A stretch of 64,000 nt of DNA from Haliclona indistincta (Eukaryota; Porifera; Demospongiae; Haplosclerida; Chalinidae): positions 8,231,899 through 8,295,898 of the forward strand of contig OZ024787.1 in the NCBI GenBank assembly GCA_964017065.1, given 5' to 3'. Shown in pieces: positions 55,415 to 64,000 of this stretch. Position 1 is the stretch's first letter. Each line of letters opens with the position of its first letter. The notes beneath the pieces are model-generated. The model did not search any database. It was not told where the DNA came from and saw nothing but the letters and a program-made list of their open reading frames with translations. The translations under genes and the position numbers were made by a program.

Positions 55415-57230
55415 ATCATTGCCGATCGGCAATGATATGTAGGGATGACCTCGAACTAAGATGGCGGCTACTCATGTGTGAAAATGAGTTTTCGCACATA
55501 TCTCTACTGTTATACATTTCTACTGCATTTTAACTATCTCTGAGGGAATCTGAAGTGCGAGCGCTTGTAGGAAGTCTAAGAAAGTCGCCGGGACTGCTTG
55601 CTTGTCGACGAAAATCAAGATGGCGACTCTCAGGGAGGTCGTTGCAGATCTTGGCTGTTGTAGCGTTTCTCGAGATTCCAGACATCTAGGATTGATCAGG
55701 CGATTGTTCTGAGTGTGGAAATACCTTTGGCGAAGCGGGCAGACGTTTCTAAAGTGGTAAACAGAAATCGCCGCCCACGCGAATTGTTCATCTTCTTTCT
55801 TCTTTCTTCTTTCAGTGAGTCTGGCGCTGTCCTGAGTGAACGAATCACTACCAAACCTGCACAATTGCACGTGTATATATCTGGAATAGTGCACTTACGT
55901 CTTAGATAGGCATTAAACACTACCAGAAGCGAGTAATACTTGAAAAACATGGTTTTTAGGCCGTTTTGGACTGAAGACGCCATTAAATAATTAACCCTCT
56001 TGTCGCTACTTATAATTGACTCCGCCTACATCAGTTTTGGTCGATCGATACCTCGATCGATACTTCGTTTTGTCTCTGGTCTGGACGCTTCAGCGCGCAA
56101 GCCAGGGGTATGAAATTTGTCTAGAGCTGTACTATACTCTAAGTAACACTGATCTGTTTGTTAAAGCTTTAGATGGCGGGTTAAAACTGACAGTGACATG
56201 CCCAGACGTGAACTGGGCTCAGTGAGTACTGTACCGGCGCCGCTTACCTACGCACAGAAAGGTTCCTACAACACGCAGCGTAAGGACTAGAAGCCACTGT
56301 GAGCGTGATATTGGCATCAAAAAGATTCTACTAGGCGTGGTCCAACTATTTAGGCTTGCAGCATCATGATCGAGTTGTCAGTATTAGTCTCTTCTTCATC
56401 CATTACAGTACTAACAAGTATCATGTTGTCAAATCATACATGGACTTGATATTTTAAACCTTTCATTGAATGATTGGTAATATTAAATGATTGTTTTAAA
56501 CCACACTCCTTACTCTCAAGAGCCGTGCACGTTCACATCTGCATGCTAGACTAGTAACTGCTGCTCACGGAGTTGTCAAAATGAAATAACATCTAACATA
56601 GAATAAGTTCAAACCGGTAGTGATCAAAAAAGTAACAGGAACAAGTAAAGTAAAAAAGCTTTAATAAAAAAACTGAAAAGTGTAGGGATGACTCTTAAAA
56701 AAGGAAAGGAACAAGATGGGATGATGCTTGCAAAAGTAAAGGAACAAGATGGAATAATGCTTGCAAATGTAAAAGTCCCAAGTATCCCTACATCAGCGGC
56801 TTGAAGGAGGACGCAGTCCGATGACGTAATTGACGGTTCTAAATAACTAGAGGTATCTGTGTTTGGAGGACGCAGTCCGATGAAGTACTTGACGGTTGTA
56901 AATAACTAGAGGTGTCTGTGTTTAGGAGGACGCAGTCCGATGAAGTAGTTGACAGTTGTAAATATGCTGCAGGTAGCTGTGTTTGGAGGACGCAGTCCGA
57001 TGAAGTAATTGACGGTTGTAAAGGTATAGGAAGAGGATTCCGCAATTGTCAGTTGCACGTTGTCGCAACAAGCCGCTGATGTAGGGATACTTGGGACTTT
57101 TACATTTGCAAGCATTATTCCATCTTGTTCCTTTACTTTTGCAAGCATCATCCCATCTTGTTCCTTTCCTTTTTTAAGAGTCATCCCTACACTTTTCAGT
57201 TTTTTTATTAAAGCTTTTTTACTTTACTTT
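55415..57230. mobile_element. 1.8-kb insertion in the receptor pseudogene (composite)
   Basis: Defined by comparison with the intact copy at 27482. It starts with the palindrome ATCATTGCCGATCGGCAATGAT and ends with the right arm of the foldback element. 55415-56642 has no convincing gene; the stretch from about 55990 resembles the start of the remnant at 20338. No clean target duplication can be defined, so it may be two nested insertions. Confidence 0.8.
56643..57230. repeat. Foldback element with four central 60-bp tandem repeats
   Basis: Two arms of about 162 bp (56643-56804 and 57069-57230) are almost perfect inverse copies. They flank four tandem units of 59-60 bp, each containing GGAGGACGCAGTCCGATGA (unit marks at 56811, 56870, 56930 and 56990). 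Inside each arm the word GGAACAAGATGG is itself repeated. The whole could fold into a very long hairpin. A decayed relative lies in the NHL gene intron at 22105-22707. Confidence 0.88.
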
Positions 57231-58714
57231 AATCTGTATACAGGTGTTTGTCTTGCTGAATTTTGCAACCCTCCATTAGAACACTGCAATGATGATGACC
57301 TGCTGTGCAAGTTACCTGCTTCAGCTGATGCAAAAATGCTCGAAGAACGGATTTGTGGAGAAAGCAGGCATGGGCGCCTGTGTGGAAGATGTGTTTCAAA
57401 TAAGTCAGTATACTATCATTCCGATAACCTATTATGTGGTAGCAACACGTACTGTCATTATGGTGTCCCTATGTACATTGCCTTAGAACTGCTTCCGGTG
57501 ACCATCATATTCCTAATTATCTTGCTCTTCAACATCAGCCTTACTTCAGGAGCTGTCTACAGCTTCGTCTTTTATGTTCAGATCATGTCAAGTATCACAA
57601 TAACAGCATTTGGAACAATCCGTATAAAGGACCACATTACAAAAGGTGTAGTAAATTTTATTCAAGTATTTCTAGGTGTCTTCTCCTTTGAAATTCGCAG
57701 TGGTCCTCCTCTGGAATTCTGTATTGTTCAGACTAAGAGTATTATGACTTTATTCATGATCAAATATGGCACACTGGCATATGCCTTATTGTTGGTTTTA
57801 GGAACTATTCTGATCATGAAAATGCACTCGTGTTATAGCTGTGTGAAGCTGTGCAGACGATGTGGCAGAAGAAACATAAGAGGGTCTATAGTAGATGGAC
57901 TGTCAGCATTCCTTGTGCTGTGCTACTATCGATGTGCTATTGTGACATCTCGTATACTTACTCCTTCACAACTGTATGGTATAAATGGAACATCGCATTT
58001 ACGCGTTGCATTGTTTGATGGTGAGCTATATTACCTCAAGGGACACCATCTGTTGTATGCTGTGCCTTTTTTTGTATTATCTTCATCTTGATTCCTCCAC
58101 CAACTATCCTCATTCTGGAACCCATACTCACTAAGCTGTTCAGCATGAACTGCTTCACAAGTACAGCACCAAAGTGGTACTACAACAAGCTGCGGCTGAA
58201 ACTAATGCCATTTCTTGATTCGTTTCAGGCATGTTTCAAAGACAGACATCGCTACTTTGCTGGACTATACTTTCTTTATCGTCTGCTTTTTCCAATTCTT
58301 GGCATATTTGTCCAAGGTCCGCAATATTATTATGGCTTTGCAGTCTGTTTGTTCATGTTCATTATTCTGTTTCACATAATACTTCAACCGTATAAGAAAA
58401 GATGGCACAATTTTTTGGAGATATCTCTCTTTATCAACATCATATTTCTGTCAATAGTCACTCTTTATAATTTTGCTTACTACAAGTCTAACGGAACAGA
58501 CCTCATCAATGCTCAATTGATATTGATATTTCTTTCCATCGGATACATGGTTGTTTACATAACCATTAAGATATACCAATTTTCTTCGCTAAAGATGAAG
58601 AAGAACACTGCAACAGTCAGTCGTGAATGCTCAGAATTTAATGACAGTCTTCCTTATCGTCTTCTCAATGATGACAATGAAGTCACTATCAGCAACAGCT
58701 ATAATACATTTTGA

Positions 58715-60275
58715 GAGTTTACAACAACACTTTCTTTTCACTCAGTGCTTGTCAAAAGCATTTCAAAATGCACTAACAGCGGCACATAGTCAAATAGATG
58801 CATATAATTGTACAGTTAATGTATTACTGGTAATGTGTGTGTATGTACTGTATTAATTTTATTTAGTTGCATTTCTTTTAGAACAAGCAGATTGTACTTT
58901 CATTCTTTCAAATAATTCATTCATGTTTAAATCTCATCATGCAGAGTGGGCGTGGAATAAGCATTCTATCGCAAGAACTGAATTGCTCAGTATAGCTGCA
59001 TGACATTCACTATTTCAGTCAATACACTCTCTCCATGAGTGTGTTGTCATAAAGTTAGTATATGCAGTTAGTTGCCGTCATCATAATGATTAGTTATATA
59101 TTATGAAGCAAACCTGCTAATAACTATGTGACTGTATACAACAACTCTGTAACTGAAAGGACATATGAATGCTATCAACGACTTCCTGTTTTCACATGCT
59201 GACCAATCAAACACTGGACGGGTGTTACTGTACAAGATTAGTAGGAGGTGGTAAAAATGAGGAAATGGAAATGCAGAGTTCTAACTGTTGCAATGTTAAA
59301 GTTGTGAGTGTACAACTGTATGATCTTAACAGTAAGTTGTTGTAAAATTAATTAGATGAAGAAGTTTTTGGTCATACATTCAAGATAAAACTCAGTCAAC
59401 ACCTGATCAATTTTTGTCGACATGAACATTAGCACTATTGAAGTACAAAATTAATAATGACATAAAATATTTAATTCATGGCTACTCTACGTAATATACT
59501 TTACACTAACTAACTGACTACATGAAGTATTAAGATGAGTTCTGGTCACACAAATCACTTACAATGTTAGCTAGCTGGATCCGTCAATGTTAATAATTGT
59601 ATTTATACTTGATGTATCCCCTGTGACAGTTGTGTATCCATAGATGAAATCCACTCCAGAGGTGATAATGACTGTCTGCGGATCTGAAAGTGGATCGTTA
59701 GGACTCGGGTCGCTATCCCAGACTCTTCTTGAGAAATCGCTCCATGCATCATTACAGGTATTCATTCCAATCTGGATTCTGGTCATCACTTTTTATAGCA
59801 GTAACTTTACGAACAGAAGTTCCTCCTCAATTATAAACAATAATCTCTATGTAGAGATCGCTTGCATTCCTTGCGGGTCTCTATTTATTTAGGTCGATAG
59901 TGACCAAAATATTATAGTTGGAAGCTTAGGCTTTATGCTCTACCAGCACAGGTCTCACTAGCCCATCTAGCCACAGGTACCCAATGCAGGAAGGATTAGT
60001 ACAATGCCTCACATTCTTTCTTGTTCCAGTTACTGTTGGTGCAAATGTCTGTGAGACTGACATTTTTATCATCACTGGCAAGAAGACCGCTGTCAGAATC
60101 CCATATTTGAAGTCGAAAATAATTATTTCCATTCGTAAACATTGAAGTCAGAATGTTTGAACCATGATGGGTTTAGCAGCTAACAATAGCAGCTAACAAC
60201 ACCAGCAGAACTGCAGTGCGATTGTGGTCAGGTGTATTTGTCAGTTTGGTGGTTAGCAAGATGCTGTGTGTGTAG
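58715..60275. other. Downstream duplicated flank plus inserted or replaced segment
   Basis: 58715-59340 matches 28969-29360 and 45100-45515. From about 59345 to 60214 the sequence departs from block A. On the minus strand here, peptides RLQIWDSDSG (about 60100) and RRVWDSDPS (about 59710) look like pieces of one small repeated domain, but frames are broken and no gene can be built. Confidence 0.5.
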
Positions 60276-60762
60276 GTGGAAGGATTGGGCTATACATATC
60301 CAACAATGAGAGTACCTCTTGGTCCAGCGTTCTTCATTGGTAAGACATAGTTTCACTGCAGCTGTTATAAGACATACATTTGGTTAGATTCGTAGTTGCC
60401 TTTCTTGCAGCCTACCTCATCGAATGCATCCATCATTTGGTAAGTCCTGTGTACGATTTTCAGCCTCTCTTGACACGACCTGAGGTAACAAGTCTGTTAC
60501 TAAAATGTACAATCCCCTTTACTATAATTATGTTGTCAAAAAGGTTTGCAAAACCGGTGTGATCAGTATTGCTGCTGCTAGTAGAGATCTCGGATACGAC
60601 CCACTGCCAAAGGATCTGTCGGGAACGGTGAAATGGTTCAGAGAAAGAGGTCATGGACGAAAAGTCACTTATAGTAGAACATGGTTGCACTGGCTGGTAC
60701 CTGTTCTGCTACTAGTACTGGTCTGGGTCTTGCTGTTAGGGATGCTACCATTAGTACACTAG
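60276..60762 (+). pseudogene. SDR42E1-like 3' exon fragment, copy B
   Basis: Exons 60276-60339, 60411-60484 and 60544-60762, with an intact acceptor (AAAAAG) before the third. It reads GLGYTYPTMRVPLGPAFF, then DFQPLLTRPEV, then DLGYDPLPKDLSGTVKWFRE, and a hydrophobic C-terminal anchor (WLVPVLLLVLVWVLLLGML) ending at TAG 60762. Compared with copy A it keeps the anchor but has lost nine bases, removing part of the conserved TGVTHYF motif. No upstream catalytic exons (GxxGxxG, YxxxK) are present, so it is a 3' fragment. Confidence 0.7.
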
Positions 60763-60904
60763 GCATGCTTGTTCTATTTTACTCAAATCCAGTTCATTGT
60801 CAGAGAGTGTTGGCTGTGAATCTCCACTGTTATTATGTCACAAAATGCATGTACAGTCCCTACTCTCACATTAGTTTAGATCAATCATTACATGTATGAT
60901 GTTG

Positions 60905-61428
60905 ACAAACCAAAATATTAATTGATGAAAGCACCAAAGCGATGCTGATGCCTCGGTGGATTTGCATTGCAATGAGTAATACACTGGACATGCTTTGACA
61001 ACACAAAATTACAATGGAGTATAATAGTTATGCAACCTATCAGCTTCTAGGCAGTCAACCGTGGATAGTTTTAATTCTAGATCGCCAGCAACGGGCCAAC
61101 GGCCATCGATCGCGAGACAAGCAAATTACTTGTTCTAAACTTGTTACTTGTACTGTATTATCTAATTACGCCATAACTAGAGAACGAAGCTTTGGGTACA
61201 AGTTTCGATAATATCGATTTCTACTCTTGCTAGTTTCGTTCAGTGTGCACCGCAAAACTGGAATCGGACTGATTGACAACAGAACGAACGAACTATGCCT
61301 CGTGGCTCCGCCCACCCATTCAGAATACTTTTAGCCAAGGGCGTGCCACAAAATAACCAAGGGCGTGTCACCGTGGACAAGCCGGCCTTGCATTGAGCTA
61401 GGTGGGGCTGCTCTGCTTCACCGCCAGT
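60905..61428 (+). promoter_or_regulatory. Duplicated 5' flanking/promoter region, copy B
   Basis: Paralogue of 46370-46943. It leads into the start context CCGCCAGTATGTCAGACC. The shared first exon of two different proteins implies the same transcription start region. Confidence 0.7.
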
Positions 61429-64000
61429 ATGTCAGACCGTAAGTACAGCGCTCTGCATAAGCTATAAGCTATTATACGGTACTTGCAGGAAGTCCAACAC
61501 TTAAGCAGTTGTTGAAAGCACTAAAGAAGTTAGAAAATTGGTGCATATTTGGAGTAGTACTGGGAGTGCCTTACTCTCAGCTGAGGAAGATCGAGTTAAA
61601 CCATGAGAAAGATTCAGACAGATGCAAATTAGACATGCTACAGTACTGGCTCGACAGCAAGTTGGATCCTAAGTGGAATGAGGTGATACTAGCACTAGAG
61701 GAGACTGACCAACTAGCCCTGGCTGCTGAGATCAAACTCGACTATTTGTGTTTGACTGCACAATCTGACGAAGAAGGTATCGATAGTGATGAAGTGTTTA
61801 AATAATGCTGAAAATAATATTATTTATTTGTAGATGTGCCTAAAACTGCTCAAGAGTCAAGTACTACTTCACTAGTAACCCCTTCAGTCTCTGAAACTAC
61901 TCATTCTCCTTGTAATGATGAGGAGTTCAAAGTTAATATCAGAGCTGACGTAACTGTCGTTAACAATCTGAAGGAATTGGAGATTTTATTTGGTCGTATG
62001 TTAGTACAAGTCAAGCGCCAGTTTAAGAAGTGTGATTTATCTGATGCTCTGTTGTTTCTCGATTCTGTCATTGGTCGCGAAAATTTTATCGGGTGTGATA
62101 ATTTTGATAAACTCATGCGGCAGTTACAGCGAGACCACATTGGTGTCTTCAACATTTCCATTCTTCAACAACTGGTGGCCTGTTTTAAAAACCAAAAGCA
62201 AACCGAACTAATTGAAATGTACAACATGAAAAAGGAGAGCTTTCTCAAGCAGACGACAGTTCTTGAATTTCAACGTGCTGTTGTCAGCAGGGTGGAGCCT
62301 ATTCTAGCTAGTGGAAAGGCTGTGGTGACCATCACAATCTCCGAGTCAGAGGAAATGGCTTCTCATCGAACTCTCAAGGACATAGAAAAACTAGCAATGG
62401 AAGGATTTGAAGAATGTCACAAAAAATTTATTAATCTTAATGCAGAACCAGGCTCCATAATCATATCATGGGTCTTCCCCAAGAGGTTGAGTGGCAGGTT
62501 GGAACAACTGGCTCATGACAATGCTACTGTTTTCGAGGACAGCGGAGTGATGGAGGTGACAGTAGGAGGGAGGAGAGTGTTCCCTTGCACTCAGCAGGAG
62601 GTGAGGATCAGTACTAGTCCACTAATGTAGTAACATTGAGTAGTATCATGCACGAGTATGAACTGATGTAGTATTATCTCACTTTACTACTTTCATGTGT
62701 GTCTCTCTGTTTGCTGCAGGATATGGCTAGCTCACAAGGTCAGTGTCAGTTAGGTAACATGTGTTCAGGTTGTTCTACTACATAGCCAAAGCCTAGTACT
62801 AGTAGACCTCTTGTATGGACACTCTAATGTTCCTATAATATTCTCTGTGATCAGGTGTAAGTGAGAAGGAGGAGGAGAAGAGCAAACTGAAGCAGCTCTA
62901 CACAGAGTTCTACCATCAGCTGGTTGAAGCAGTCTCTGATCCTGACACATGTCACTCTCTCACTACTCAGCTCCATTCCACAAGTCTGTTATCAGAGCAG
63001 AAGAAAGCAGTGTTGAGCTCCAGTGTGGCTAGTGGCAGGTCTTTCCTAAAGGTGTTGGGAGTGGAAAAAGAGCCTCACCTAGTGACTGTGCTGATGGAGA
63101 AGATGTCAGCAGTTAAAGAGCTGCAGACACTATCAGAAGATATGAGTGATTGGCTGAGTGGAGCAAAGCAAGGTATAGCTACAATTTAATGCATGTGTAC
63201 AATTGGTATAGATTGAGTACTTGGTCTATGAGTTGTGCACTTCACACAAAGTGCAATGCGTTGCTATACCCAACATTAATTTTAATTAAGAAAGTTTGCA
63301 CTTCTGAGTCTATACTGTTGTAAAAATAATTTTAAATGTTTTGGTATCAAAGATAGATAAAATGAATGCTTCATTTGAGCTATTAAATTTTTCATAGTCT
63401 TTATCATTCTTAAGATGGCAATTCTTTCACAATTGTAAAGTTTTGTATGCAGTTTGGATTGTTCAAATTATAACTCCGACGATATTATAAGTTAGGCTAA
63501 AATTTTGATGTGGCCAATCTTTGGTAACATCTGTAGACTTTTATCACAAAATGCATAAATTCATAAACCATGTGACCGCCTCTCCTCATTATACATATTA
63601 TGTTTCAGACTTGTTAAAATGATTCTCCTGTTCTACAGCAACAGCTAAAGTCAAAGAACTAGAGGGACCACCTAGTGATGATGACTCACCTAAGACTAGT
63701 GAAGTACAGACTGATGAGCCCAGGTTGACAGCATCTCCATCAGCCACAGGTAATAAAAAGTTCCAGTATCAACCTATGTACTGACATAGCTCTTTTTCTC
63801 TCTAGAGCCTCAAAAACCAATTCCTGATGTGCGCTTAGAACCTCAAGATATAAAAATCGAATACAGATGTCCAGTTTGCCTTGAGGTGTTCGCTGACGAG
63901 CTCACAGTGCCTTATCTCACTGACTGTGGACACCATCTTTGTGGCGAGTGTTGTGTTAGTCTGCTTGATATCAGCAAAAAAGAAAGTACAAATCCAAGGT
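61429..64000 (+). CDS. Death domain - conserved helical region - RING finger protein (3' end outside window)
   Basis: Exons 61429-61438, 61489-61776, 61834-62600, 62720-62738, 62855-63172, 63639-63749 and 63806 onward, all in agreeing phase. The first five parallel the NHL gene at 18875: Met-Ser-Asp exon, Death domain (LENWCIFGVVLGVP, CKLDMLQYWLDSK), conserved region (LKQTTVLEFQRAVVSRVEP), the 19-base exon, and the second helical bundle, which is nearly identical. It then diverges: an acidic Ser-rich linker exon is followed by a RING finger (YRCPVCLEVF, then TDCGHHLCGECC), predicted to give E3 ubiquitin-ligase activity. The rest is beyond the right edge; a B-box, coiled coil and NHL or similar module would be expected by analogy with TRIM proteins. 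Probably an immune or death-signalling ligase. Confidence 0.88.

Larger units (their letters stand above)
53047..58714 (+). pseudogene. Beta-helix / multi-span membrane protein, copy B, disrupted
   Basis: Collinear with 25138-28968 at high identity. It starts in the same signal peptide (Met at 53158 corresponds to 25228). Three lesions break it. A TCA to TAA change gives a stop at 55168-55170, after the beta-helix. A 1.8-kb insertion lies between 55414 and 57231, inside the Cys-rich region (original junction CAGTAT|AATCTG). A 4-base deletion near 58067 within the span region (GTGCCTTTTTTTGTATT against GTGCCTGCCTTTCTTTGTATT) shifts the frame. The remaining pieces are open: 53047-55170, 57231-58091 and 58088-58714. 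The ectodomain alone could still be secreted if the first stop is used. The lesions suggest a fairly recent pseudogene because the intact stretches have few other changes. Confidence 0.92.

Noticed and set aside
55520..55894. Minus-strand frame of 124 codons in the inserted DNA of the receptor pseudogene
   Set aside because: No recognisable motif, overlaps another shifted frame, and the region lies in transposon-like DNA; not enough to call a gene.
56839..57184. Minus-strand frames with repeated TSSDCVL words
   Set aside because: Translation of the 60-bp tandem repeats in the foldback element; not a protein gene.
59560..60140. Minus-strand peptides with WDSDSG/WDSDPS considered as C2 or DSL-like domain exons
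   Set aside because: Frames are broken and too short; kept only as a note in the region description.

Overview
The window is metazoan nuclear DNA, most likely from a sponge (Porifera, probably a demosponge). The evidence is many short GT-AG introns (about 45-100 bases), AT-rich intergenic DNA, metazoan genes (KIF23/MKLP1-like, SDR42E1-like, RRN3-like, a ROCO-Death protein), and families that I remember as expanded in sponges: Death-domain/coiled-coil/NHL/RING modular proteins and giant beta-helix proteins with about ten membrane spans. The species assignment is inference. Exon borders were set by eye from GT/AG signals and checked for reading-phase agreement.

Layout. 1-1297: 5' part of a minus-strand coiled-coil gene that runs off the left edge. 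2165-7410: a complete, apparently young Ty3/gypsy retrotransposon with identical LTRs and a textbook -1 frameshift signal between gag and pol. 7411-10599: intergenic DNA with two inverted-repeat elements. 10600-13574: ankyrin-Roc-COR-Death protein. 13827-18048: KIF23-like gene with no motor domain and a one-base frame break. 18875-24053: 13-exon Death-(conserved helical region)-coiled-coil-NHL gene. 25138-28968: intact beta-helix/multi-span receptor-like gene. 30872-34691: a second member of that receptor family on the minus strand, with a frame break near its end. 35672-37051: exon relics (receptor tail, RRN3-like). 38676-42615: a cluster of four short inverted-repeat elements, three with clear target duplications. 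43047-44246: seven-span receptor.

44665-61440 is a tandem segmental duplication. Block A (about 44665-46953) holds a relic last exon of a coiled-coil gene, an SDR42E1-like 3' fragment, and a promoter plus first exon (Met-Ser-Asp). That first exon opens an intact 14-exon coiled-coil gene (46944-49976). Block B (about 49722-61438) holds the same elements plus a second beta-helix gene, now a pseudogene with a stop, a 4-base deletion and a 1.8-kb insertion. Block B ends in the same promoter/first exon, which here opens a Death-...-RING gene (61429 to beyond the right edge). Thus one 5' module heads different protein architectures, apparently by exon shuffling at phase-1 junctions.

The most unusual object is a 2.37-kb TA-flanked inverted-repeat element (50015-52380). 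It carries a complete 5-exon gene for a 177-residue CXXC zinc-finger protein and, at its right end, a roughly 310-bp segment very dense in CpG. Block A preserves the paralogous empty site. A DNA element carrying both a CpG-binding protein gene and a CpG-rich patch suggests, without proving, a link to CpG methylation or chromatin targeting.
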